64,000 nt of DNA from Arthrobacter sp. Soil736. GTDB lineage: Bacteria > Actinomycetota > Actinomycetes > Actinomycetales > Micrococcaceae. The stretch spans positions 63,793 to 127,792 of the forward strand of contig NZ_LMSB01000034.1 in NCBI RefSeq assembly GCF_001428005.1, in the 5' to 3' direction. Numbering within the stretch: the stretch's first letter is position 1; each line of letters opens with the position of its first letter. The notes under the pieces were generated by a model. The model was given only the letters and a program-made list of their open reading frames with translations. It searched no databases and had not been told where the DNA came from. The position numbers and the translations under genes were made by a program. Positions 42,280 to 51,110 of this stretch are shown here, piece by piece.

Positions 42280-42686
42280 GACGGCCCGGGACCTTGAACG
42301 TCAGTGAACTTTGTCGGTTCTTCAATCAACGCTCCGTGGCTTGTGGCCAGCCTCCGCCAAACACTTCCCCGGTTGTCGCGGAACCTGCCCTCAACCACTC
42401 TTGCCGGAAGAATCTGGCCCTGCGAATCGACATCAATGATTTCTTCGCCTCCACACGGGCTGTTCAGACGCGTTGTGAACGATGATGCGGTTGGCCGGGT
42501 ACTTGCTCGCTCTTGCCTCCATCCAGCAGGTCAGCCGTTCAGCCTGGCTCCGCTTCTCCGCTGATCTGGCTTCACGTTCCCGTTCAGCCACGACATTCTC
42601 GCGTGCGATCCGGTCATGGCGTTCTCTAACGGTGAGTCTGAGGGAGAAGTCGCCAAGCAACAGAGCAATCAAGGCAGCCAAGCCAG
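42280..42686 (-). pseudogene. Frameshifted hypothetical protein remnant
   Basis: Reading the minus strand, one frame gives REREARSAEKRSQAERLTCW and NRIIVHNASEQPVW and then stops. A different frame continues at once with EEIIDVDSQGQILPARVVEG and later EEPTKFTDVQG. The (I/V)VHNAS(D/E)QPV and FTD-x-G pieces are normally parts of one actinobacterial hypothetical protein. A frameshift near 42440-42450 has broken it, and its 5' part runs into the transposase fragment. Confidence 0.55.
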
Positions 42687-42831
42687 AATGCGGCCCGGCA
42701 GTACTGGGATGAGATGTCCCGTGATCTGCGCCCGCTCGACACAGCACCGTCGGAGGCCGCGGCGAAGGAACGCTTCGTCGCATTCTCGGGCAAGTGGGGC
42801 CGGCAGTACCCGGCGATCACCCGGTTGTGGT
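42687..42831 (+). mobile_element. IS256-family transposase fragment
   Basis: About 48 codons read NAARQYWDEMSRDLRPLD, then APSEAAAKERFVAFSGKWGR and QYPAITRLW. The Ala-rich helix followed by F-x-KWG-x-QYPAI-x-RLW is characteristic of the C-terminal part of Mutator-like IS256-family transposases. The DDE residues and both inverted repeats are missing, so this is an inactive scrap. Confidence 0.6.
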
Positions 42832-42893
42832 CGCCATTACCTTCGACGGAACTAAGATGCCAACCGCGAATCCACCGTTACTCGGACCCACCC

Positions 42894-42931
42894 GGCCCCT
42901 GCTTCCCTTGTAAACAAGGGAAGCAGGGGCC
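42894..42931 (-). terminator. Terminator of the 42958 gene, copy 2 of the repeated hairpin
   Basis: GGCCCCTGCTTCCCTTG and CAAGGGAAGCAGGGGCC pair around TAAA. It lies just after the stop of the minus-strand gene and, read on that strand, matches the tRNA-Ser terminator at 40811 except for one base. Confidence 0.75.
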
Positions 42932-42957
42932 GGGTGGGTACGTTCTACGCTCCGGGG

Positions 42958-43299
42958 CTACATCGCGGCGGGGTGGTGCTGGTCTCCCTTGTGCCCGCGC
43001 AGATTTTCCTGGACCTTGCCGAACAGATCCTTGATGGTGGATTCAGTGTTGGTCAGCATGTCCGGCTGGACATAAACATTGTGGGTCGGGGACACCGTGT
43101 AGGTGGTCTGGAGTCCGCCGCTGCTGTCCACTCCTTCCAAAGCGATGGTCACTCCGGAGTCCTTTCGGGCGATCGCGCCGATCCGTCCGAACACCAGCGT
43201 GGCCTCATCAGGCTGGAAGCTGACCGTCAGTCCGATGTGCGTCCGGTTGAGGTCTGTGGCCGCAACAGCCTTCTCGTTGCCAGTGCCTGCGTAATTCAT
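42958..43299 (-). CDS. Small hypothetical protein (113 residues)
   Basis: An unrecognised 113-residue protein with a good start: AAGGAG seven bases before the ATG. It has beta-rich segments (THIGLTVSFQPDEATLVFGR, GVTIALEGVDSSGG, TTYTVSPTHNVYV) and a charged helical C terminus ending HKGDQHHPAAM. It has no membrane segment or signal. A hairpin terminator follows. It is probably a genuine small gene; function unknown. Confidence 0.55.
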   Translation of the reverse strand: MNYAGTGNEKAVAATDLNRTHIGLTVSFQPDEATLVFGRIGAIARKDSGVTIALEGVDSSGGLQTTYTVSPTHNVYVQPDMLTNTESTIKDLFGKVQENLRGHKGDQHHPAAM

Positions 43300-43486
43300 G
43301 ACTACTCCTTGCGTGAGAGAAAGCGACTTACGTCAGAAGTCTATGGCCGCCTGTTAACGCCGTACAGGGAGCCCGCCAACCCGTGTCGGGAGCCCGCACC
43401 CGGCCGTCACCCGGCCCTCGCCAGGCATTGAGCAGACCGGCGGCAAGCGTTTGAATGGTCTTCAGATCTCCCACCGGCAGGAGCCC

Positions 43487-44065
43487 ATGATGAATGCCAA
43501 AGGCACCAGAAGCACCGACTACACCTTCCTTACCACCTGGCGCGTGGCCGGAACCACGGACGACGTCGCGGAACTCCTGAGCGACCCCGCCGGGCTGCCG
43601 CGCTGGTGGCCGTCGGTCTACCTGGCCGCGGAAGTCCTCCACCGGGGCCAGGAGAACGGCGTGGGCCGGATGGCCCGGCTCCACGCCAAGGGCTGGCTGC
43701 CCTATGCCCTCCGCTGGACGCTGACCGTTACGGAACCAATCACCAACAAAGGCTTCGCGATTCGGGCCACCGGCGACCTGGACGGCACCGGCCGGTGGAC
43801 GTTCGAGCAGGACGGCCCGGAGTCCGTGATCACCTATGACTGGCGCGTGACCGCCACCAAGCCGCTGCTGAAGCGCCTTAGCTGGCTGCTGAAGCCCGGA
43901 TTCTCCGCCAACCACCGGTGGGCGATGGCCCGGGGCCAGGAAAGCCTGGCGCTGGAGCTGCGCCGCCGGCGGGCCGGAACCGACGCGCACACCGTGCCCG
44001 CACCGCCGCCGCCCACGTTCCCGCGTTGGGCGGGACGTGGGCGGCGGACCGGCCAGGCCGGTTGA
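43487..44065 (+). CDS. SRPBCC/polyketide-cyclase-fold protein
   Basis: A 192-residue protein with the START-like fold pattern: FLTTWRVAGTTDDVAELLSD, then LPRWWPSVYLAAEVL (the WWP turn common in the family), RWTLTVTEPI, and YDWRVTATKPLLKRL. The Pro/Arg-rich C-terminal 30 residues are probably disordered. The ATG at 43487 has AGGAG four bases upstream, which is preferred over the TTG at 43451. It ends 13 bases from the convergent RND permease gene. The ligand is unknown. Confidence 0.82.
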   Translation: MMNAKGTRSTDYTFLTTWRVAGTTDDVAELLSDPAGLPRWWPSVYLAAEVLHRGQENGVGRMARLHAKGWLPYALRWTLTVTEPITNKGFAIRATGDLDGTGRWTFEQDGPESVITYDWRVTATKPLLKRLSWLLKPGFSANHRWAMARGQESLALELRRRRAGTDAHTVPAPPPPTFPRWAGRGRRTGQAG

Positions 44066-44077
44066 ACGGCGTAACGG

Positions 44078-47000
44078 CTAGGCGTTAGCCAACACGGGCT
44101 CCTTCGGCGGCGCCTGGTGGCGGCGCTCCTTCGGCTTGCCGAACCGCAGGTAGAGCGACGGAACCACGAAGAGGTTAAGCAGCGTGGACGTCACCAGCCC
44201 GCCGAGGATCACGAGCGCCATCGGGTGTTCAATCTCGTGGCCCGGAATGTTGCCCAGGACCACCAGCGGAACGAGGGCCAGCCCGGTGGCGAGCGTAGTC
44301 ATCAGGATCGGTGAAAGCCGCTCCCCCGCACCGCGCAGCACCAGCTCCGGACCAAAGCGCATGCCCTCATACTTCTCCAGGTGCTGGCAGTGGTTGATGA
44401 GCAGGATGCCGTTCCTTGCCGCGATGCCCATGACTGTCAAGAAGCCCACGATCGAGCCCAGTGAAAGCACTCCGCCTCCCAGGAAAGCGGCGAACACGCC
44501 TCCCACGAGGGCGATCGGCAAGGTGAGGATGACCAGTGTGGCCAGCCGCCAACTGCCGAAGGCTACCTGCAGCAGCAGGTAAATCACGGCCAGCGCCCCG
44601 ATGGCGAGGGTTAGCAGCGTGTTGGTTGCCGCTTGGCGTTCCTGGAACTCACCCAGGATTTTCGTATGGAAGCCCGGGGGCAACTCCACTTTCTTGAGCC
44701 CTTCCTCCATGGCCGCAACAACGTGGCCCAGCTGGCCTTCCTTCACATTGGACTCGATGTCGATCCGCCGGGAGTGGGCATCGCGCTGGATGACATTCGG
44801 CGTCGGCTTGATCTGGATACTTGCCACGTCGGACAGCAGGATTTTCTGCCCACTGGGGGTATCAATGGGGAGGTTCCTGATGCTGGTGATGTCGGAGCGC
44901 ACCTCTGGCGGGCTCCAGACCTGGACGTCATATGCCTTGCCGCCCCGGTACACGTCACCGACTTCCTCGCCGGCCACGAGCGTTGCCGCGGCCCGCCGGA
45001 TGTCGCCAGGCTTCAGCCCGTAGCTCTGTGCCTTTTCCAGATTGACCTCGATGCTGATCTGCGGAATGTCCTTTTGCAGGGCCGTGTGGGGGGCAACGGT
45101 TCCTTCGGTGTGCTCAAAGATCGCCTGGATTTCCGCGGCCTTTGAACGCAGGAGCCCCAAGTCGTCCCCATAAAGCCGGACGACGACGGCGTCGCTGGCG
45201 CCCGTCAGAACCTCGCGGATTCTCTCCTTCAGGTAGGTCTGGACGTCGCGCACGATGCCGGGATAGCCGTCCACAACTTCGTGGATTGAGGCCAGCGTCT
45301 TGCTATAGTCCGCTGCCGGGTCGACGCTGATCCAGTTCTCACCGAAATACACCCCAACCACTTCGTCGGCGTTGAATGCCTGCCCGATATGGGATCCGCA
45401 GTTCCGGACCCCCGGGATGGTCAGCAGTTCCGTACAGGCCTTCTGGCTGACGCGGTACTCCTCCGTGACCGAAGTGCCCGGCTGGGTCAGCCAGTGCATC
45501 AGGAAGTCGCGCTCCTTGAAGTCAGGCAGCAGCGACTGCCCCAGCAGCGGTGCCGTGATGGCGCCGATGGCCGCCATGGCGCCGAAGGTGGCATAACCTG
45601 CCGCCGGACGCTTGACGATCCTGCTCAGGACCCAGCGGTAACCGCGCTTGAGCACCCGGACCAAGGGTGGTTCCTGCTCCTTTAACGGGACCTTGCGCAT
45701 GAAGATCAGCGCAAGGGCAGGGGTCACTGTCAGGGCCACGGCCATTGATGCCAGCACCGCCAGGGTGTAGGAGATGGCCAGGGGCCTGAAGAAAGCGCCC
45801 GTGAGTCCCTGGAGGAAGAAGATCGGCACCGCGGCCGCGATGATGATCAGCGTGGCATAGATGATGGGTCCGCGGACCTCCAGGGAGGCCTCCAGGACCA
45901 CCGAGGCGGTGGAGCGGGTTCCGCCGGACGCCCGGTGCTGTCTCAGTCTTCGGATGATGTTCTCGATGTCGATGATGGCATCATCCACCACCACCCCCAC
46001 GGCGATCACCAGCCCGGCCAGGACCATGGTGTTCACAGAAGCACCGGTCAGATAGAGAACGGACGCCGCCGTTACGAGCGAGAGCGGGATGGCGATCAGG
46101 CTGATGAGCGCCGTCCGCCACTGGAAGAGGAACGCTCCCAGCACCATGACCACGAGGATGCAGCCGAGCAGGAGCGCACGGCTGAGGTTGTTGAGGGATT
46201 CCTCGATGAAGGTCGCCGGCCGGAAAATCTCGGTATCGATGTTGATACCGCTGAGTCCCGGCTCCATCTGCCGCAGCGCTTCCTCCACGCCCTTCGTGAC
46301 TTCCAGGGTGTTGCCCCATGGAAGCTTCTCAACGATGAGCATCAGCCCCTCGCCCTGGTTGATCACGGCATCGCCAATGAGCGCCTGATGGTCTTCCACT
46401 ACATTGGCCACGTCACCCAGTCGCAGCGGCTTCCCGTTCCGCTCCTCAATGGGCACTTGCGCGAGGTCCTTGGGAGTGGTGATGGGCAGTACGTGCCGGA
46501 TGCCGAGCCGCTGGTTCGGCGTCCCGATGTAGCCGCCGGTGCCGATGACGGCGCCCGGCGAATACTGGAGCAGGCCGGCATCCAGCGCATCGGCCGTGAC
46601 TTCCATGACCTGGTTCAGGGTGACGTCATTGGCCTTCAACTTCTCTGGGATGGCCTGGACCTGAAGCATCTGCAGCCGTTCGCCCCAGATGGCGATGTTG
46701 GCCACGCCGGGCACCCGCAGAAGGTGGGCGCGGATTTTCCAGTAGGTGATCATGGACATTTCCATCAGCGAACGCTCATCCGACGTCAGGCCGATTTTCA
46801 TGACCCGGCTGGTGGATGACAGCGGCTGCAGCATCACCGGCGGCGCCGCCCACGTAGGCAACGAGGGAGTGACGTTGGCGATGCGCTCCGAGACGAGCTG
46901 GCGGGCCTTGAGCAGGTCCGCCCCCGGGGCAAAAAGCAGCACGATCGAGGACAGCTGCTCCACGGACTTGGAGCGAATTTCGTCCAGTCCTTCGACGCCG

Positions 47001-47218
47001 TTGAGGGCGTCTTCGAGCGGAACGGTCACCAACTCTTCCACTTCGGACGCAGTCAGGCCAATGCAGATGGTCTGGATTTCGACCTTCGGTGGCGCGAACT
47101 CTGGGAAGACATCCACCGAGGCCGTGCTGAGCTGGACGCCGCCGAACGCCATAATTGCCACTGCTATGGCCACCACCAAGGCGCGGAATTTCAGGCTGAA
47201 CCCGACAATCCGGCGCAT
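44078..47218 (-). CDS. HME-type RND efflux permease (CusA/CzcA-like), relay motif intact
   Basis: A 1046-residue RND permease with two-fold internal symmetry. TM1 is near residues 10-30. The porter region has VEELVTVPLEDALNGVEGLD and LEIRSK-type pieces, and FQWRTALISLIAIPLSLVTA follows. The TM4 relay region GLVIAVGVVVDDAIIDIENI keeps the paired Asp and the Glu. Second-half landmarks are SLGSIVGFLTVMGIAARNGI and EHPMALVILGGLVTSTLLN. Heavy-metal RND pumps export cations such as Cu, Zn or Co using proton flow. The ATG at 47218 follows the lipoprotein stop by one base. It is the last gene of a three-gene operon. The metal is not deducible. Confidence 0.88.
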   Translation of the reverse strand: MRRIVGFSLKFRALVVAIAVAIMAFGGVQLSTASVDVFPEFAPPKVEIQTICIGLTASEVEELVTVPLEDALNGVEGLDEIRSKSVEQLSSIVLLFAPGADLLKARQLVSERIANVTPSLPTWAAPPVMLQPLSSTSRVMKIGLTSDERSLMEMSMITYWKIRAHLLRVPGVANIAIWGERLQMLQVQAIPEKLKANDVTLNQVMEVTADALDAGLLQYSPGAVIGTGGYIGTPNQRLGIRHVLPITTPKDLAQVPIEERNGKPLRLGDVANVVEDHQALIGDAVINQGEGLMLIVEKLPWGNTLEVTKGVEEALRQMEPGLSGINIDTEIFRPATFIEESLNNLSRALLLGCILVVMVLGAFLFQWRTALISLIAIPLSLVTAASVLYLTGASVNTMVLAGLVIAVGVVVDDAIIDIENIIRRLRQHRASGGTRSTASVVLEASLEVRGPIIYATLIIIAAAVPIFFLQGLTGAFFRPLAISYTLAVLASMAVALTVTPALALIFMRKVPLKEQEPPLVRVLKRGYRWVLSRIVKRPAAGYATFGAMAAIGAITAPLLGQSLLPDFKERDFLMHWLTQPGTSVTEEYRVSQKACTELLTIPGVRNCGSHIGQAFNADEVVGVYFGENWISVDPAADYSKTLASIHEVVDGYPGIVRDVQTYLKERIREVLTGASDAVVVRLYGDDLGLLRSKAAEIQAIFEHTEGTVAPHTALQKDIPQISIEVNLEKAQSYGLKPGDIRRAAATLVAGEEVGDVYRGGKAYDVQVWSPPEVRSDITSIRNLPIDTPSGQKILLSDVASIQIKPTPNVIQRDAHSRRIDIESNVKEGQLGHVVAAMEEGLKKVELPPGFHTKILGEFQERQAATNTLLTLAIGALAVIYLLLQVAFGSWRLATLVILTLPIALVGGVFAAFLGGGVLSLGSIVGFLTVMGIAARNGILLINHCQHLEKYEGMRFGPELVLRGAGERLSPILMTTLATGLALVPLVVLGNIPGHEIEHPMALVILGGLVTSTLLNLFVVPSLYLRFGKPKERRHQAPPKEPVLANA

Positions 47219-47219
47219 G

Positions 47220-47672
47220 TCAATGCCCCTTCGTACCGAATTCGGCGCCAAACAGTTCCGCTGCGCCCACGGTGACAACATCGGTTCCTGCCGGCGGACC
47301 GGACCGGAGCAGAACCCTGTTGCCGGTGATCCGGTCCACGGTCACCGCGGCCCGGATGTAGGTCCGCGACTCCGGATTGGTGTAAACCCAGGTCTTACCG
47401 GTGGCATCGTAAACCAATGAGCCGTACGGGATTTCCAAGGCGCTGCCTGTGCCCTTGGTGACCTTTGCCGTGGTCACACCCAGCCTTTCCACCGCCTTGT
47501 CTGTCAGCGTCAGCCTGTTCAGATCCGTGCCCGCCTTTTCCATGGTGGCCGCGGCCTGCCCGGCGGGAGCAGCGGTAGTTTTTACTGCCGCACATCCGGA
47601 GAGGCCCATTGACGCTGCGAAGACCAGCACGAGAATAGGACGCCAGCCCCCAAAACCACTATTGCTTTTCAT
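47220..47672 (-). CDS. Minimal RND adaptor-like lipoprotein
   Basis: A 150-residue lipoprotein. The signal sequence RPILVLVFAASMGLSGCAA has a lipobox with Cys at about residue 27. The mature part has LTLTDKAVERLGVTTAKVTK, then IPYGSLVYDATGKTWVY, DRITGNRVLLRSGPPAGTDV and VTVGAAELFGAEFG. This resembles only the C-terminal membrane-proximal region of RND periplasmic adaptors (MFP/CusB family). The lipoyl and helical-hairpin domains that reach an outer-membrane channel are absent. It overlaps the upstream permease by four bases and precedes the second by one base, so all three are made together. Confidence 0.75.
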   Translation of the reverse strand: MKSNSGFGGWRPILVLVFAASMGLSGCAAVKTTAAPAGQAAATMEKAGTDLNRLTLTDKAVERLGVTTAKVTKGTGSALEIPYGSLVYDATGKTWVYTNPESRTYIRAAVTVDRITGNRVLLRSGPPAGTDVVTVGAAELFGAEFGTKGH

Positions 47673-50600
47673 GACAATTCCGACCTCTCTGGCAGAACCG
47701 GTCCGTTGTTAATCACCAATGAGCTCCCCCAGTCCGTGTTAGCCGCCGGACCAAAACGGAGGAAAAGGACCGGCAGGACATACAGGGTGAGCAGGGCCGA
47801 CGTGATCAGGCCGCCCCACACGATCAGCGCCAGCGGCAGCATCATGCTGGAGCCGACGGACCCGCCAAGCAGGACAAGCGGCACAAGTGCCAGCCCTGTA
47901 ATGATTGCGGATAGAATGGTCGGCTGGAGCCGTTCGGAAGCTGCATGCCCCATGTGAACCGCCGGAGGCGCTGCCGGGTCCTTGCTCTGCAGGGACTGGT
48001 AGGTCCCCATCAGCAGGACAACGTCCCGGATCGCAAAGGCCAAGACCGCGGCGAGCGCCACCAGCACGTAAACCGAGCCGATTCCGCCCGCGAGTTCGGC
48101 GGCAACCACACCGCCGGCCAGGGCAACTGGCAGGAGCACGAAGGACAGCCCCGCGAGCCGCCAGCTGCCAAGGACCGTGAGGAGCAGGACCAGGACACCC
48201 GCAGCTGCTGCTGCTGCAAGCCACCAGAAGAATGCGCCAGCGGCCTGCTGTTCACCGTACTGCGGAGGAATCTCTGCGTGGTATTCCAGCGGGAACTGAA
48301 GCGACCGAATCGCTGTCTGGACCTCTGCCTTGACGGCCCCAAGATCGCGGCCCTGAATGCTGGCTACAACGTCCACGCGCCTCGAGGTGTTGTCGTGTTG
48401 GATCACTGTCTGGTTCGGGCGGAGTGTCACCTTGGCAACATCGCCGAGCCGGACATGTCCGCCCTCGGGCTTGTCCACCAACATGTCGGTAACGCTGTTG
48501 ATGCTGTTGCGCGTGTCCTGCGTTCCCTTGACGATGACCTGGAAGACTTTCTGCTGCTCGAACAGGTAACCGACTTCAATGCCTTGAAGGACGGTGGCTG
48601 CGGCACGCCGGACGTCGCCCGGCTTGATGCCTGCCTTTTGAGCCGCTGCCAGATCCACCTCGATCTCGGCAACCGGCTGCTCAACCGTGACGTCCACCCG
48701 CGGATCGACGACGCCGTTCGTGCGGGACAGGATCTGGCGGATTTCCTCGGCCTTCTCGCGGAGGATCGCCAAGTCAACACCGTAGACACGTACCGTGAAC
48801 TGCTGGTCATCGGATACCGTGGCAGCGGCAAGCTGCTGTTCCGGGTAGGTGGTGACGGTGGGCGTCAGGCCCGGGTAGCCCTCCACGATTTCCCTGACCT
48901 CGGAGCGGACCCTGCTGAAGTTCGCATTGTCATCCATGGTCACCCAGATCTCACTGGAATTGACGTCGGATGATGTGTCTGACGTTATGGCACGACCCAC
49001 GTGACCGCCGACCGCCGAGACGCCGCGAATGGATCGCAGCTCGTCAGTGGCCTTGGTCATCACCCTGTTCATGACGTCGGTGCCTGTACCGGCGGCGGCC
49101 TCCCATTGAACGAGGATCGTCCGGTCAGGAACTGAAGCGACCACCGGCAGGTCCCTGGTCAGCCCCGGAACAACCGCAATGGCCGCAATGGCCATTACCG
49201 CTGCCGCCAGCGCAAACACGGTGGCCACGGTTCCGGTGAAGGACTTGACGGACCGGCGGTAGCCGAGCTTGAACTTCCGGACGAGGGATGGCGTCCGCCG
49301 CTGCTTCCGGTGTCCGCGCAACAGCAGGCTGGCCAGCGCCGGCGTGACTGTCAGCGCCACGAGCATCGCAACAGCCGTAGCCAGCAGGTAGGACAGCACC
49401 AGCGGTTTGAGGAACGCCCCCTGGGCGCCGGGAACAAACAGCGACGGTGCAACTGCCAGTAGAGCGGCCAGGCCGGCGAAGAGAACGGGAACCCGGGAGC
49501 GCTTCAGCGCGTGCGCGAGCAGGCCCTCCCGTGTTGCCTTGTCGTCCGTCCGTTCCTGTCGGAAGCTGTAGAGATCGGTGATGACGTCTCCGATGACAAC
49601 CACTAGGGCCAGTACAAGCCCGGCGAAGGCCATCGTGTTAAGCACGGCACCCTGGAACTGCAGCACCAATGCGGCAGCTACGGCGGCAACCGAAACGGCA
49701 ACGAAAGCCAGGAGGGCGTAGCGCCAGGACCTGAAGACCAGTCCGACGGCGGCTGTCACCACCAGCAGGCTGACGAGCAGCGCCACACCGAGTTTGCCGA
49801 CAGCCGACTCCACGAAGGATGCCGGGCGGAAGACGGTCGAGTCCACTGTGATGCCGGGAAGGCCCGGGCGGAGACCGTCCAGGACGTCTTCGACGCTCTT
49901 GGTGACTTCGGCGACGCTGGTGTCGGGGAACTTCTCGATGACGAGGAGCAGGCCCGGCGACTTGCCCGTGACCGCTTCACCGATCAGCGGCTGGTGATCC
50001 TCGCTCAGGGTGGTGACATCGGAGAGCTTCAGCGCCTTGTTCTGGGCTCCCTCGACGCTGACCTTGCCAAGATCTTCCGGAGTCCGGATGGGAAGGACGT
50101 GCTGGATACCGATGCGCTGATTCGCAGACTCCAGGAATCCGCCGGTGCCCGGCGTTGATGCCTCAAGGAAGCTCAGCGGTGAAACCCACACGGCGTTGCC
50201 GGCAGTCTCAATCACCTGGTTAAGCGTGACGTTGTTCGCCCGGAGCTTCTGCGGATCGACCTGGACCTGAAGCTGCTGTTCGCGCTGGCCGAAAATGGAC
50301 ACATTGGCCACGCCGGGAACGCCCATCAGGGCCGGCTTGATGTTCCAGCGGGCGAGAACCGACATGTCGATCTGCGACACGTCCTCGGACGTGAGCTGGA
50401 CCATCATGACGCGGCTCGTCGAGGACAGCGGCTGCATCAGTACCGGCGGCTGCGAGACATTCGGCAGGGCGAAGGCCTGCGTAAGCCTTTCCGCCACCAG
50501 TTGCCTCGCGCGGAGAATATCGGTGCCCGGTTCAAAGACCATCTCAATGGATGACAGGCCCGGAACTGACTTTGAACGGATCTCATCAAGCCAGGCAACA

Positions 50601-50827
50601 CCGTTGAGCAGGTCCGCCTCCATGGGCGAGGTAATGAGCTGCTCGACCTCAACGGCCGAGAGCCCAAGTGCTTCGGTTTGAATCTCCACGTGCGGCGGGG
50701 AGAATTCGGGAAGATTATCCACTGGCATGGTCGGCAGGCTCGTCATTCCGAACCCTAAGATGCCGGCAGCAGCGGCTAAGACGATCAAACGAAATTTAAG
50801 ACTCCAGCGGACAAGCCAACCGGTCAT
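47669..50827 (-). CDS. HME-type RND permease homologue with degenerate proton-relay motif
   Basis: A 1052-residue RND protein homologous to the downstream permease throughout (VEVEQLITSPMEADLLNGVA, PPVLMQPLSSTSRVMMVQLT, RRVDVVASIQGRDLG). In TM4 it reads GLVLALVVVIGDVITDLYSF where the partner has VVVDDAIIDIEN: the first Asp is Gly, the Glu is Tyr and the Asn is Ser, leaving one Asp. The pump cycle is therefore probably impaired. It may act as a structural or regulatory partner. The ATG at 50827 (MTGWLVRW) was chosen because GAGG precedes it and TM1 follows. ATGs at 50842 and 50878 are alternatives. It is the first gene of the operon. Confidence 0.82.
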   Translation of the reverse strand: MTGWLVRWSLKFRLIVLAAAAGILGFGMTSLPTMPVDNLPEFSPPHVEIQTEALGLSAVEVEQLITSPMEADLLNGVAWLDEIRSKSVPGLSSIEMVFEPGTDILRARQLVAERLTQAFALPNVSQPPVLMQPLSSTSRVMMVQLTSEDVSQIDMSVLARWNIKPALMGVPGVANVSIFGQREQQLQVQVDPQKLRANNVTLNQVIETAGNAVWVSPLSFLEASTPGTGGFLESANQRIGIQHVLPIRTPEDLGKVSVEGAQNKALKLSDVTTLSEDHQPLIGEAVTGKSPGLLLVIEKFPDTSVAEVTKSVEDVLDGLRPGLPGITVDSTVFRPASFVESAVGKLGVALLVSLLVVTAAVGLVFRSWRYALLAFVAVSVAAVAAALVLQFQGAVLNTMAFAGLVLALVVVIGDVITDLYSFRQERTDDKATREGLLAHALKRSRVPVLFAGLAALLAVAPSLFVPGAQGAFLKPLVLSYLLATAVAMLVALTVTPALASLLLRGHRKQRRTPSLVRKFKLGYRRSVKSFTGTVATVFALAAAVMAIAAIAVVPGLTRDLPVVASVPDRTILVQWEAAAGTGTDVMNRVMTKATDELRSIRGVSAVGGHVGRAITSDTSSDVNSSEIWVTMDDNANFSRVRSEVREIVEGYPGLTPTVTTYPEQQLAAATVSDDQQFTVRVYGVDLAILREKAEEIRQILSRTNGVVDPRVDVTVEQPVAEIEVDLAAAQKAGIKPGDVRRAAATVLQGIEVGYLFEQQKVFQVIVKGTQDTRNSINSVTDMLVDKPEGGHVRLGDVAKVTLRPNQTVIQHDNTSRRVDVVASIQGRDLGAVKAEVQTAIRSLQFPLEYHAEIPPQYGEQQAAGAFFWWLAAAAAAGVLVLLLTVLGSWRLAGLSFVLLPVALAGGVVAAELAGGIGSVYVLVALAAVLAFAIRDVVLLMGTYQSLQSKDPAAPPAVHMGHAASERLQPTILSAIITGLALVPLVLLGGSVGSSMMLPLALIVWGGLITSALLTLYVLPVLFLRFGPAANTDWGSSLVINNGPVLPERSELS

Positions 50828-51028
50828 ATCCTCAGCCCCCATCGTTATTGGCTCCGGCGGCGTTGCCGGGTGTGCCAATTACTGATGCGCCTATTCAGGA
50901 TCGCCCGCAGCGGCGTTGCTGCGGACGAATGCCGAGCTGCCTCCCTCAACCCTGCGTGCCACCGTATCGGAGGCACTTCCGGCGGCGGCTGTATGGCTGG
51001 CCGTAGCCGGACTATGAGCTAGTAGCAC

Positions 51029-51051
51029 TTGTTCGAATTGGATTCATTCAA
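51029..51051. promoter_or_regulatory. Imperfect 23-bp dyad upstream of the RND operon
   Basis: TTGTTCGAAT, TGG, ATTCATTCAA: seven of ten half-site positions are symmetric (TTG-3-GAAT on the minus strand). It lies just downstream of the candidate minus-strand promoter at 51082, where a repressor would act. ArsR- and TetR-type metal regulators bind such dyads, but no regulator gene is adjacent. Confidence 0.35.
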
Positions 51052-51081
51052 GTGATGGACAAGCGAGACCAAGTTCATTCT

Positions 51082-51110
51082 GACATAGCAAAATCGCCAT
51101 ATCAACGCAA
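51082..51110 (-). promoter_or_regulatory. Candidate sigma-70 promoter of the RND operon
   Basis: On the minus strand TTGCGT, a 17-base spacer, and TATGTC lie about 255 bases upstream of the first permease start. The spacer is AT-rich compared with its surroundings. The 525-base stretch 50828-51352 holds no gene. Confidence 0.35.

Noticed and set aside
40713..44077. Phage attachment site from tRNA-Ser(CGA)
   Set aside because: No second copy of the tRNA 3' end (GTGGGTTCAAATCCCACC) is seen downstream, and no integrase is present.
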